Origin: UBA10427 sp003500135
GTDB lineage: Bacteria; Bacteroidota; Bacteroidia; Cytophagales; Cyclobacteriaceae
DNA length: 15,090 bases
Direction: 5' to 3'
Assembly: GCA_963966275.1 (NCBI GenBank)
Contig: CAWZYQ010000094.1
Span: 1 to 15,090 of the forward strand
Below the pieces are notes generated by a model. That model saw only the letters and a list, made by a program, of their open reading frames with translations. It had not been told where the DNA came from and did no database searches. The position numbers and the translations under genes were made by a program. Positions 6,425 through 14,028 of this stretch are shown piece by piece (position 1 is the first letter of the stretch; each line of letters starts with the position of its first letter).

Positions 6425-7867
6425 ATGCAAAAGTTAGGATTAGTACAGTCGCTACAGCAAAAGTTGTCTCCGCAGCAAATTCAGTTTATTAAGTTGTTGC
6501 AAATACCTACTGCTGAGCTGGAACATCGTATTGAAGAAGAGCTGGAGGTCAACCCTGCCCTGGAAGAAGGACGTGAAAACGAAGAGGATTCTTATGAGGA
6601 AAGCAGCGAATTTGAAGATAGCGATTCAGCGGCTGACGAAGATATAAATTTCGAGGAATACCTGCACGACGATTACAGCGGCTATAAAATGCAGGGCGAC
6701 GGTAGCGGCGATGAAGAGGAGAAAGATATGCCGTTGGCTGAATATGATACCCTGCTCGATCAGTTAAATGCACAATTGGGCTTTATTAAGCTGAATGAAC
6801 GACAGAGAAAAATTGGGGAACAATTGATCGGAAGTATCGAAAGTGATGGGTACATACGAAGGGATCTGGATGCCATCATCAATGATTTGGCTTTCTCACA
6901 AAATATTGAAACAGATGTAGATGAAGTAGAAGAGATCCTTCGAAAGATCCAGTCTTTTGATCCGGCCGGGATAGCGGCCAGAAACCTTCAGGAATGTTTG
7001 TTGCTTCAACTGGAACGAAAAATTGACCACAATGGTGAAGTGGCACTCGCCACAGAAATACTGGAACACCATTTTGACGACTTCACCAAAAAGCATTACG
7101 ACAAAATCAAAAAGAAATTGGGTGTAGAGGATGATGAGATAGTCAAGCACGCTATCGAAACCATTACGAAACTGAACCCCAAACCAGGTGGTTCATCCGG
7201 TGAAATGGTTAAGACCCAATACCTGATCCCCGATTTTATATTGATTAACAATAACGGTAAACTTGAGCTGACACTGAATAGTAGAAATGCACCGGAGTTG
7301 AGGGTTTCCAGGTCGTTTTCGGAAATGATGGACACTTATGACAAGTCAAAAAAGAAGGATAAGAAGCTCAGGGAAACTGCCACTTTTGTCAAGCAAAAGC
7401 TCGATGCCGCCAAGTGGTTCATCGATGCCATAAAGCAACGACAGCACACCCTGTTAAACACCATGAATGCCATCGCACAATTCCAATATGATTTCTTTTT
7501 ATCGGGCGAAGAATCTGACCTGAAACCCATGATCCTTAAAGACATAGCTCAGGAAATCCAAATGGATATTTCAACAGTATCCAGGGTTGTCAATAGTAAA
7601 TCCGTTCAAACCGAATTTGGTATATTTCCATTGAAATATTTCTTTTCAGAAGCCATTTCCACGCAAAGCGGAGATGATGTAAGTAGCAGGGAGGTGAAAA
7701 GCGTATTGAAAGGATTTATTGAAGCCGAAGATAAAAAGAAACCCTTGTCGGACGACAAACTTGAAAAACTACTTAAAGATAAAGGATATAAAATAGCCAG
7801 AAGAACTGTGGCCAAATACCGGGAACAAATGGGCATTCCTGTGGCCAGGTTGCGAAAAGAATTCTAG
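6425..7867 (+). CDS. rpoN: RNA polymerase sigma-54 factor
   Basis: This 480-residue protein has the complete sigma-54 layout. Residues 1-48 are the activator-interacting region (LGLVQSLQQKLSPQQIQFIKLLQ). Residues ~49-108 are a very acidic linker. Residues ~110-310 are the core-binding domain, with SFDPAGIAARNLQECLLLQL at 177-196. Residues ~320-480 are the DNA-binding part, with a helix-turn-helix near DISTVSRVVNSK (381-392) and the RpoN box ARRTVAKYRE at 458-467. It directs RNA polymerase to -24/-12 promoters and needs an AAA+ enhancer-binding activator, none of which is in this window. It diverges from asnS, a gene pair I recall from other Bacteroidota. A membrane protein gene starts two bases after its stop, so the two are probably co-transcribed. 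Confidence 0.97.
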   Translation: MQKLGLVQSLQQKLSPQQIQFIKLLQIPTAELEHRIEEELEVNPALEEGRENEEDSYEESSEFEDSDSAADEDINFEEYLHDDYSGYKMQGDGSGDEEEKDMPLAEYDTLLDQLNAQLGFIKLNERQRKIGEQLIGSIESDGYIRRDLDAIINDLAFSQNIETDVDEVEEILRKIQSFDPAGIAARNLQECLLLQLERKIDHNGEVALATEILEHHFDDFTKKHYDKIKKKLGVEDDEIVKHAIETITKLNPKPGGSSGEMVKTQYLIPDFILINNNGKLELTLNSRNAPELRVSRSFSEMMDTYDKSKKKDKKLRETATFVKQKLDAAKWFIDAIKQRQHTLLNTMNAIAQFQYDFFLSGEESDLKPMILKDIAQEIQMDISTVSRVVNSKSVQTEFGIFPLKYFFSEAISTQSGDDVSSREVKSVLKGFIEAEDKKKPLSDDKLEKLLKDKGYKIARRTVAKYREQMGIPVARLRKEF

Positions 7868-7869
7868 GA

Positions 7870-8487
7870 GTGAGGACAATAGCGCGAATTATTTCATACG
7901 TGTCGCATCCATTGCTGATGCCGACCTACATATTTTTATTGATCATTTTTTACCTGCCTACAGCTCTCAGGCCGATAAGTTTTGAGAATATGTGGCGCAT
8001 ATTGTTCGTGGTATTCATGTTGAGTTTTGTAATGCCAATGATTAGCCTGTTGATTCTCCGTTTTTCACACTATATAAAAAGCATTCATTTACATGAGCGA
8101 CGAGAACGGATTGTCCCTTTTATTTTTGTAATGTCTTTTTATGCCATTTCTTCTTATCTGTTTTATGATAAAATCAACCTCAATGATGTACTTTATCTTT
8201 TGTTTTTAGCTATTGCATTTCTTTTAGTTGCCCTGACTTTACTTAATCTGAAAGTAAAAGTCAGTATTCACAGTGCGGCGATATGGGGTGTGTTTGGTTT
8301 TATTTATGCGCTGGGCCTTAAATATCCGGAGCATAATATTCGGGAATTACTAACCGTTTTGGCTTTGATTGGCGGCCTTGTTAACACTTCAAGGCTGGCG
8401 CTTGATGCTCATACGCCTATACAGGTAGGTCTTGGAGGAATAGCAGGCTTCGTCGTTTGTTTTCTTTCATTTTACATTTACCTGTAA
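7870..8487 (+). CDS. Integral membrane protein related to PAP2 phosphatases, altered motifs
   Basis: This 205-residue protein has about six hydrophobic segments. Three motifs line up with those of PAP2-type lipid phosphatases: RERIVPF at 78-84 (family K-x6-RP), KVSIHSA at 130-136 (family PSGH), and SR-x5-H at 174-181 (SRLALDAH). The match is imperfect. Proline and glycine of PSGH are replaced, and the acidic residue normally four positions after the last histidine is a glutamine (Q185). It may be a divergent lipid phosphatase or a catalytically dead relative. GTG 7870 is chosen because it lies two bases after the rpoN stop and keeps the N-terminal motif ISYVSHPLLMPTY, which I recall from Bacteroidota relatives. 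No Shine-Dalgarno sequence is seen. A 13-bp hairpin follows the stop. Confidence 0.75.
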   Translation: MRTIARIISYVSHPLLMPTYIFLLIIFYLPTALRPISFENMWRILFVVFMLSFVMPMISLLILRFSHYIKSIHLHERRERIVPFIFVMSFYAISSYLFYDKINLNDVLYLLFLAIAFLLVALTLLNLKVKVSIHSAAIWGVFGFIYALGLKYPEHNIRELLTVLALIGGLVNTSRLALDAHTPIQVGLGGIAGFVVCFLSFYIYL

Positions 8488-8490
8488 AAA

Positions 8491-8525
8491 AAAGCCTCTT
8501 TCAATTGTCTAATGAAAGAGGCTTT
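8491..8525. terminator. Shared bidirectional terminator hairpin
   Basis: AAAGCCTCTTTCA (8491-8503) pairs perfectly with TGAAAGAGGCTTT (8513-8525) around a 9-base loop. An A-run (8486-8493) precedes it, so on the minus strand the stem ends in a T-run and fits a classical terminator for the barrel gene. It also lies four bases after the stop of the plus-strand membrane protein. Confidence 0.85.
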
Positions 8526-8545
8526 CAGGTTTAATGTGTTGTGGC

Positions 8546-9280
8546 CTAAAAAAGTGCGAATGAAATGCCAAATTGCATTGGAAATGCTTCGGTACCTTCA
8601 GGTCCTTTATCCGATTCAAAAAGTGTGGAAATACTGTAATAGTAATAAAGGTTAAATGCTCCGAAACCAAACTTGGCATATCCGCCGTACCTGAACGATT
8701 GGACGTTAAAGTCCCTTTTCAGCTTGGCTTTTTGATTATCACCATTGGCTGTATACTTGGTTTTCATAGTAGATTGAAGAAGCAAACCGCCTTTTACCCC
8801 CAAAGCGGCATGAAACCCTCTTCTGGCATCGTACTTATTGCTTCGCCATCTTATTTCCAATGGTATGTCTAAATAGGTAAGGCCTAATTTGGATTTATTT
8901 ACCGACCAGGTAGAGTCCAGGTTAGCCAAAACGGTATTGCCATCGCCGTCGACTGCAAGTGTCTGCCGACCATTGAAGGCAAATTTCTCAGTACCAACGC
9001 CTATGCCGGGATGAAAAGAAAACCGGCTGTCGCCAATACTTACCGGATATTGGTAATAAATATTGAGTGCTTTTGATCCCCACCAGTCGGTATTCATATC
9101 CTCGGGTTTATCCATTAGCAAGGAAAAACCGAGGTCAATAAACAGATCCCCCGGGATATCAGGTCTGCCCGCTTGTTCACGAACTACCTTTGATTGGTTA
9201 GAGGCCTTATTATTACTTTGAGCAAAAGAAAGATAAGCCGCAGATATTAAAAATATGGTTAAAAAAAGTCGCTTCATCAT
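8546..9280 (-). CDS. Outer-membrane beta-barrel protein (PorT/OMP_b-brl-like)
   Basis: The 244-residue product begins with a clear signal peptide (MMKRLFLTIFLISAAYLSFA, cleavage before QS). About 20 polar residues follow. The rest alternates short polar and aromatic strands, for example GDSRFSFHPGIGVGTEKFAF, LTYLDIPLEIRW, YGGYAKFGFGAFNLYYYYS, and it ends in FGISFALF. A terminal phenylalanine is the usual signal for BAM-dependent insertion. This fits the eight-stranded porin-like family common in Bacteroidota, whose roles are mostly unknown. It stands alone, with its own TATCTTTG promoter (9315-9322) and a terminator shared with the opposing gene. The initiator may be either of the two adjacent ATGs (9280 or 9277). 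Confidence 0.82.
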   Translation of the reverse strand: MMKRLFLTIFLISAAYLSFAQSNNKASNQSKVVREQAGRPDIPGDLFIDLGFSLLMDKPEDMNTDWWGSKALNIYYQYPVSIGDSRFSFHPGIGVGTEKFAFNGRQTLAVDGDGNTVLANLDSTWSVNKSKLGLTYLDIPLEIRWRSNKYDARRGFHAALGVKGGLLLQSTMKTKYTANGDNQKAKLKRDFNVQSFRYGGYAKFGFGAFNLYYYYSISTLFESDKGPEGTEAFPMQFGISFALF

Positions 9281-9314
9281 ATATCAGAATATAGTTTTAA
9301 TCGGACAATAGGCG

Positions 9315-9342
9315 CAAAGATAGCGTTTTTAATAAAGCTCAA
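9315..9342 (-). promoter_or_regulatory. Promoter for the outer-membrane barrel gene
   Basis: On the minus strand, TTG (9340-9342) is followed after 17 bases by TATCTTTG (9315-9322), an exact TAnnTTTG match. It lies 34 bases before the start codon. Confidence 0.6.
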
Positions 9343-9468
9343 AACAAATATTTCTAATAGTTGAGTATTCCGTTAAGTTTTGTGAAAGAATAAACAAAAA
9401 CGTTAGCAGGAAATATTTATTCGTAATCGGGTAAGTGGTGATGCAGGTATTTATGAGGGCATTGTTTG

Positions 9469-9499
9469 TTGGAAATACAATAACTTGTGTTTATCTTTG
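9469..9499 (+). promoter_or_regulatory. Promoter for tRNA-Arg
   Basis: TTG (9469-9471) is followed after 20 bases by TATCTTTG (9492-9499), an exact TAnnTTTG match. It lies 47 bases before the mature tRNA 5' end. Confidence 0.6.
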
Positions 9500-9546
9500 C
9501 AGCCGCTTTAGGGCAAAAGCCTTAAAATATATATTTTTGATCCAAT

Positions 9547-9620
9547 GGACCCGTAGCTTAACTGGATAGAGCACCTGACTACGGATCAGGAGGTTGGGGG
9601 TTCGACTCCCTCCGGGTTCA
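9547..9620 (+). tRNA. tRNA-Arg (anticodon ACG)
   Basis: All arms fold. The acceptor GGACCCG pairs with CGGGTTC (one G-U). The D-stem is GCTT/GAGC. The anticodon stem CCTGA/TCAGG holds loop CTACGGA with anticodon ACG. A 5-base variable loop is followed by the T-stem GGGGG/CCCTC with loop TTCGACT. The discriminator base is A and the CCA end is not encoded. ACG is normally edited to ICG and reads CGU, CGC and CGA codons. Confidence 0.96.
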
Positions 9621-9626
9621 CAAAAG

Positions 9627-9655
9627 CAACTTGTCAAAGATGGGTTGTTTTTTTT
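9627..9655 (+). terminator. Weak candidate terminator after tRNA-Arg
   Basis: CAAC (9627-9630) can pair with GTTG (9644-9647), directly followed by a run of eight T. The stem is only four base pairs, so the T-run is the better part of the evidence. Confidence 0.35.
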
Positions 9656-9856
9656 ATTCATACCAATAGCTTCCGCTCACTTTCAATATAAAAAAACATT
9701 ATCCCGATTTATGATCGGGTTGATTAAAGAGGAATCACTTTCAGTTTACACCATAATGTATTAAATTTCTATAATAAAGGATTGTCTGTATGCCCGTATA
9801 AACAGGATGTAATTAACCCATGTCCAGTAGCGTTATTCGCAATTTTGTGTATATGT

Positions 9857-9887
9857 GATATTAATTAGAGGTAAATCTTCTAATATC
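9857..9887. repeat. Dyad GATATTA-N17-TAATATC
   Basis: GATATTA (9857-9863) and TAATATC (9881-9887) are perfect inverted arms; a second, competing 6-bp pairing ATTAGA/TCTAAT lies inside. The right arm CTAATATCG recurs at 13983-13991 downstream of the same gene block. It could be an operator or an RNA structure. Confidence 0.45.
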
Positions 9888-10039
9888 GTAATTTTATTCA
9901 ATAAATACAGGCTTCAATAATAAAATAAGTTTAAAACGTTGTAAAATTTGCATCAATTTTGAAAAACATGTATTATATCATTTTTTTGGATTTACTTCAT
10001 TATTTTTTTTGTAGTGTAATCAAAACAGACATATAGAAT

Positions 10040-10059
10040 CGGGATAAATGAACATCCCG
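10040..10059 (+). promoter_or_regulatory. Leader hairpin upstream of the carboxyltransferase gene
   Basis: CGGGAT (10040-10045) and ATCCCG (10054-10059) form a 6-bp GC-rich stem with an 8-base loop in otherwise very AT-rich DNA, 52 bases before the ATG at 10112. It may stabilise the leader or be a protein site; the function is unknown. Confidence 0.35.
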
Positions 10060-10111
10060 TAGAGAAAATCAAGAATTAATAATTAGGGCAGATGATTAAT
10101 AATAATTAAAA

Positions 10112-11668
10112 ATGACAGTAGCAGAAAAAATAGAGTTCCTAAAAAATAAGAGAGTGGAAACCCTGAAAATGGGTGGTGAGGAGAGAATAGCCAAGCAAAA
10201 GAAAAAAGGCAAACTCACCGCAAGAGAGAGGATAAACTTGCTTTTTGATGAAGGTACATTCTGTGAAATCGACATGTTCGTAAAACATCGTTGTGTAAAC
10301 TTTGGATTGGATAAAGAAGAAATACCTTCTGACGGTGTGATAGTGGGGCATGGTAAAATAAATGGCAGAACGGTCTTTGCCTTTGCTCAGGACTTTACCT
10401 CACGGGGTGGATCATTAGGGGAAATGCACGCACGTAAGATCTGTAAAATCATGGATCTGGCCATAAAATCAGGATCTCCGGTAGTAGGCCTTAATGATTC
10501 CGGCGGTGCCAGGGTAGAGGAAGGAGTTGATGCGCTTAAAGGCTATGGCGAGATCTTTATGCGTAATTCAAAAGCATCGGGTGTGATTCCACAAATTTCC
10601 GCCGTTATGGGGCCTTGCGCCGGAGGTGCAGTTTATTCACCGGCCATGACGGACTTTGTTTTTATGGTGAAGAAGAACAGCCACATGTTTATCACCAGCC
10701 CTTATGTAATCAAGACTGTTACAGGTGAGGAAACAACCTTCGAAGAACTGGGCGGTGCAATGGCACATAACAGCAAAAGTGGAAATGCACATTTTGCCTG
10801 TGAAAATGACGAAGAGACTATTGAAGGAATACGTGAACTTCTTGAATACCTTCCAAGCAATAACCTGGAGGAGGCCCCAGAGGTAAATATGGAGGATGAT
10901 CCTTACAGGTTATGTGAAGATCTGGATACTATTATTCCGGAAGATGCAAAGGTGCCTTATGATATGAAGAATATAATTGAGTCGGTATTGGATCAGGGAG
11001 TTTTTGATGAGGTTCATGAACACTATGCCGAAAACGCCATTGTCGGTTTTGGAAGATTAAATAATAAAAGTGTAGGTATCATAGGTAATCAACCCTTGGT
11101 TCAGGCGGGCTGTCTCGATATTGACGCTTCGGATAAAATTAGCCGTTTTGTAAGAACTTGTGATGCATTTAATATCCCATTGATCACTTTTGTTGATGTA
11201 CCCGGTTATTTGCCAGGTGTACAACAGGAGCTTAACGGTATAATCCGACACGGCGCCAAACTGTTGTGGAGTTATGCGGAAGCATCGGTACCAAAATTTA
11301 CCGTGGTTACTCGTAAAGATTATGGTGGTGCATACCTGGCCATGTGTGCCAAACCGCTTGGAGCTGATATGGTATTTGCCTGGCCTACTGCCGAGATTGC
11401 AGTTATGGGCTCAAAAGGTGCAGTAGAGGTTATTTCCACTTATCGCAAGCAGATCAGCACAGCAGAGGATAAGGCGAAAATGACACAGGAAAAAATTGAT
11501 GAATACGAGACAAGGTTTAGCGTGCCGTATTTAGCAGCAGAAAGAGGTTATATCGATGACGTGATTGTACCAAGTGAGACGCGTATGAGATTGATCGCTG
11601 CACTGGACGCTATGAGCTCCAAAACTGAAACATCACCGCCTAAAAAACACGGAAATATTCCGCTCTGA
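10112..11668 (+). CDS. Biotin-dependent acyl-CoA carboxyltransferase (MmdA/PccB/transcarboxylase 12S type)
   Basis: This 518-residue protein is full length for the family. It has two crotonase-fold halves. The first oxyanion-hole loop is GPCAGGAVYSPAMTDF and the second is RKDYGGAYLAM, after VDVPGYLPG. SGNAHFAC follows the first half, as in propionyl-CoA/methylmalonyl-CoA enzymes, and the protein ends in the family signature KKHGNIPL. The enzyme moves a carboxyl group between biotin and an acyl-CoA, most likely propionyl-CoA/methylmalonyl-CoA. It needs a biotinylated carrier; the only one in view is the C-terminal domain of the OadA-like protein two genes on. It is the first gene of a three-gene block with gaps of about 60 bp and no intervening promoter or terminator. 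Whether it works as a carboxylase, decarboxylase or transcarboxylase subunit depends on partners. Confidence 0.92.
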   Translation: MTVAEKIEFLKNKRVETLKMGGEERIAKQKKKGKLTARERINLLFDEGTFCEIDMFVKHRCVNFGLDKEEIPSDGVIVGHGKINGRTVFAFAQDFTSRGGSLGEMHARKICKIMDLAIKSGSPVVGLNDSGGARVEEGVDALKGYGEIFMRNSKASGVIPQISAVMGPCAGGAVYSPAMTDFVFMVKKNSHMFITSPYVIKTVTGEETTFEELGGAMAHNSKSGNAHFACENDEETIEGIRELLEYLPSNNLEEAPEVNMEDDPYRLCEDLDTIIPEDAKVPYDMKNIIESVLDQGVFDEVHEHYAENAIVGFGRLNNKSVGIIGNQPLVQAGCLDIDASDKISRFVRTCDAFNIPLITFVDVPGYLPGVQQELNGIIRHGAKLLWSYAEASVPKFTVVTRKDYGGAYLAMCAKPLGADMVFAWPTAEIAVMGSKGAVEVISTYRKQISTAEDKAKMTQEKIDEYETRFSVPYLAAERGYIDDVIVPSETRMRLIAALDAMSSKTETSPPKKHGNIPL

Positions 11669-11729
11669 TAATTCTTAAAGATTAAAAAAACAAAAAAGAA
11701 TTCCATATACCACATAAATTTTATATAAT

Positions 11730-11957
11730 ATGACAAGGTCAGAAAAAATGAAGAAAGCAGTTTCAATAGCTGTGGCATATTATTTAGAACAACAAAAGCT
11801 TCAATGTGCAAGCACAGGAGATTGCAACTCCAGGAAGAGCTGGGTGAACACGAGTAAAGCAATTCAAATGCGTGGTAGAATGATCATGCAACAGAGAGGC
11901 CGTGTGGCAAGTGTAAGGAATGTTGGTAGGAGGGATGAGGCTGCTACACAGAACTAG
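11730..11957 (+). CDS. 75-residue basic small protein between carboxyltransferase genes, unrecognised
   Basis: I do not recognise a named family. The N-terminal third (residues ~5-21, EKMKKAVSIAVAYYLEQ) looks like an amphipathic or weakly hydrophobic helix, too polar and short to be a confident membrane anchor. A short cysteine-bearing loop (C26, C32) follows, then a tryptophan (W38) and a strongly basic region, KAIQMRGRMIMQQRGR, with many arginines and methionines. I recall short proteins with an N-terminal helix and a W...R-M-R..Q-R ending at the same position in other biotin-decarboxylase clusters; this is memory, not a search result. Position, same strand and 60-bp gaps on both sides argue for a real gene and possibly an assembly or structural subunit. 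ATG 11748 is an alternative start. The MmdD/OadG subunits of sodium pumps have a clear membrane helix, which this lacks. Confidence 0.75.
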   Translation: MTRSEKMKKAVSIAVAYYLEQQKLQCASTGDCNSRKSWVNTSKAIQMRGRMIMQQRGRVASVRNVGRRDEAATQN

Positions 11958-12021
11958 TTGTGAAACCGGGCAAATAAAAGTGAATTAAAAAGATAAATTA
12001 GACAACTAAATATAAGTGAAG

Positions 12022-13929
12022 ATGGCATATGATAAACATGGGGTCCTGGAAATGACGGACGTGAAATATGATGCAGATAGGCCTAAAGCACAAAATCCAA
12101 TTAAAATTAATGATGTAACCTTCCGCGATGGCCATCAGTCATTGTTTGCAACAAGAGGTAGAACAGAAGATATGATCCCGGTTGCGGAAATGATGGATGA
12201 AGTAGGGTTTAATGCCGTTGAGACCTGGGGAGGAGCGAGCTTCGATGCTATGCATAGATATCTCGCCGAAGATCCATGGGAGCGTCTGCGTACCTTAAAG
12301 AAGTATATGAAGAAAACCCCGTTTTCTATGCTTTTGAGAGGTCAGAATGTGGTAGGATACCGGAATTATGCTGATGATGTGGTAAGCGCATTCGTTCAGC
12401 GGGCTATTGATCACGGTATGGATATTTTCAGGTGTTTTGATGCCTTAAATGACTACCGGAATTTTGAAACAGCTGCCAAAGTCATAAAAGATAACGGAAA
12501 GCATTTTCAAGGTGTGGTGTGCTATACCCTTACTGAGCCACGGCTAGGTGGTGATGTATACAATATGGAATACTACATCCAGAAAGTGAAAGAGCTTATC
12601 GAATTTGGCGTTGATTCCATTTGTATTAAGGATATGGCCGGGCTTATTGCACCTTATGATATCTATAATATGGTGCGCGAAATAAAAGCGATAACTGATA
12701 TTCCGATAAACCTGCATACTCACTTTACCTCTGGTATGGGAGATTTGTCCATCTTCAAGGCTATCGAAGCAGGTGTGGATATTGTAGATACCTGTGTGAG
12801 TCCATATGCCTACAGAACTTCCCATCCGGCAGTTGAACCGATCATCATGTCGTTGTTGGGTACCAATCGCGATTCAGGCCTGGATATTAAAAAAGTAACG
12901 GCCATAGCCGATGAAATGGAAAAATACATTCCTAAGTATCGTCATTTAGATAATAATCCGAAATATTCGATTATAGATATCAACGTATTGTTGCACCAAA
13001 CACCGGGAGGAATGCTATCCAACCTCGTAAACCAGTTGAAAGCAATGAATTCGCTGGATAAGTTGGATGATGTATTCAGACTATTGCCAAAAGTAAGAAA
13101 AGACCTTGGTAGTATCCCGCTGGTTACACCTACCTCGCAAATTGTTGGGGTACAGACGGTTAACAATGTGTTGTTTGATGAAGAAGAGGGCCAGTATGCC
13201 CAGATTACCAAAGAAGTAAAAGACCTTTGCTATGGTCTGTATGGTAAGACTACCAGGGAAATCAACCCTGAGGTTCGAAAAAAAGCGTTGAAGGGATATG
13301 AAAGAGGTGAGGAACCAATTGACGTAAGACCTGGCAGTATTTTAGAACCAGAGCTGGACGAGGTGAAGGAAAAATTCAAAGATCTGACTGCAGACGCAGA
13401 TGACGAGATACTGTGTGCTTTATATCCGGTTACCGGAAAACGCTTCCTGAAATGGAAATATGGTTTGGCGGAAGTACCACCAGAGGCTAAACCTAAAACA
13501 ATGGAGCAGGTGAAAAAAGAACAGGAGCTAATTAAAAAGGCTCTTAGTGGAGAACTGTCCATGGCGAAAAAAGGAAATGCCCGTGAGATCGAAGTAAAGG
13601 TAGACGGCGAGGTGTTTACTGTTGAGATCAACGATCCGTTACAGCAAAATAATGCACCGCAATTCAGGCCCAGAAAGAAAAAGGAGGCTGCCAAAGAATT
13701 AGACCTTTCAGGTAAACTTCTGGCACCAATTCCGGGTATGATTGTGGAATATAAAAAAGCTGTTGGCGATAAGGTGAAACCAGGCGACACCCTGGTCGTA
13801 CTGGAAGCCATGAAGATGATGAACAATCTCGAGGCATCTGTTGCGGGTGAGGTGAAGGAGATAAAATTTGATTCCGGGGATTCTGTTTCAAAAGGTGACC
13901 TGTTGATGGTTATTGAACCGGAGAAATAA
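12022..13929 (+). CDS. OadA / pyruvate carboxylase subunit B-like carboxyltransferase fused to biotin carrier
   Basis: This 635-residue protein has three parts. Residues ~25-300 form a TIM-barrel carboxyltransferase with RDGHQSLFATRGRT, CIKDMAG (catalytic, carboxylated-type lysine) and metal ligands NLHTHFTSG. A helical PYC_OADA domain follows, with TPGGMLSNLVNQL. A linker rich in lysine and glutamate leads to a C-terminal biotin-lipoyl domain with EAMKMMNN, whose central lysine (K598, or K600 from the GTG) is biotinylated. It swaps a carboxyl group between biotin and pyruvate/oxaloacetate. The transcarboxylase 5S subunit has the same barrel, with its 1.3S biotin carrier encoded separately. 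ATG 12022 is preferred over GTG 12016, two codons earlier. No biotin carboxylase gene is adjacent. A strong terminator follows about 100 bases after the stop. Confidence 0.93.
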   Translation: MAYDKHGVLEMTDVKYDADRPKAQNPIKINDVTFRDGHQSLFATRGRTEDMIPVAEMMDEVGFNAVETWGGASFDAMHRYLAEDPWERLRTLKKYMKKTPFSMLLRGQNVVGYRNYADDVVSAFVQRAIDHGMDIFRCFDALNDYRNFETAAKVIKDNGKHFQGVVCYTLTEPRLGGDVYNMEYYIQKVKELIEFGVDSICIKDMAGLIAPYDIYNMVREIKAITDIPINLHTHFTSGMGDLSIFKAIEAGVDIVDTCVSPYAYRTSHPAVEPIIMSLLGTNRDSGLDIKKVTAIADEMEKYIPKYRHLDNNPKYSIIDINVLLHQTPGGMLSNLVNQLKAMNSLDKLDDVFRLLPKVRKDLGSIPLVTPTSQIVGVQTVNNVLFDEEEGQYAQITKEVKDLCYGLYGKTTREINPEVRKKALKGYERGEEPIDVRPGSILEPELDEVKEKFKDLTADADDEILCALYPVTGKRFLKWKYGLAEVPPEAKPKTMEQVKKEQELIKKALSGELSMAKKGNAREIEVKVDGEVFTVEINDPLQQNNAPQFRPRKKKEAAKELDLSGKLLAPIPGMIVEYKKAVGDKVKPGDTLVVLEAMKMMNNLEASVAGEVKEIKFDSGDSVSKGDLLMVIEPEK

Positions 13930-14028
13930 ATTTGACCCTTAAGCTTAAATTGCTATATGTTTTCGAACCGATATTATTGATACTAATATCGAGGTTTAAT
14001 GGCCTCTGGGTTCAGAAATAGAATAAAT
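13930..14028. other. Short untranslated tail with dyad after the OadA-like gene
   Basis: CGATATTA (13969-13976) and TAATATCG (13984-13991) form a perfect 8-bp stem with a 7-base loop, upstream of the main terminator. It may protect the 3' end of the transcript. It resembles the dyad at 9857-9887 ahead of the block. Confidence 0.5.

Larger units (their letters stand above)
9656..10111. other. AT-rich gene-free region with three dyads before the carboxyltransferase gene
   Basis: No coding region beyond a dozen codons is seen on either strand. The stretch holds a 6-bp hairpin CCCGAT/ATCGGG (9703-9719), a 7-bp dyad GATATTA/TAATATC (9857-9887), and a hairpin CGGGAT/ATCCCG (10040-10059) that would lie in the leader of the carboxyltransferase gene. 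No exact TAnnTTTG element was found, though TAAAATTTG at 9942-9950 is one base too long. The promoter of the 10112-13929 block is probably here but not assigned. Confidence 0.6.

Noticed and set aside
9547..10111. tRNA-Arg as an integration site of a genomic island.
   Set aside because: No integrase and no direct repeat of the tRNA 3' end is seen in the following region.
13230..13826. Long minus-strand open frame inside the OadA-like gene.
   Set aside because: It is antisense to a clearly conserved protein and its translation is serine-rich low-complexity, typical of a shadow frame.
10112..13929. Sodium-pumping oxaloacetate or methylmalonyl-CoA decarboxylase.
   Set aside because: The membrane beta subunit is absent from the window, and the small middle protein lacks a clear membrane helix. 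It cannot be excluded if the beta subunit is encoded elsewhere.
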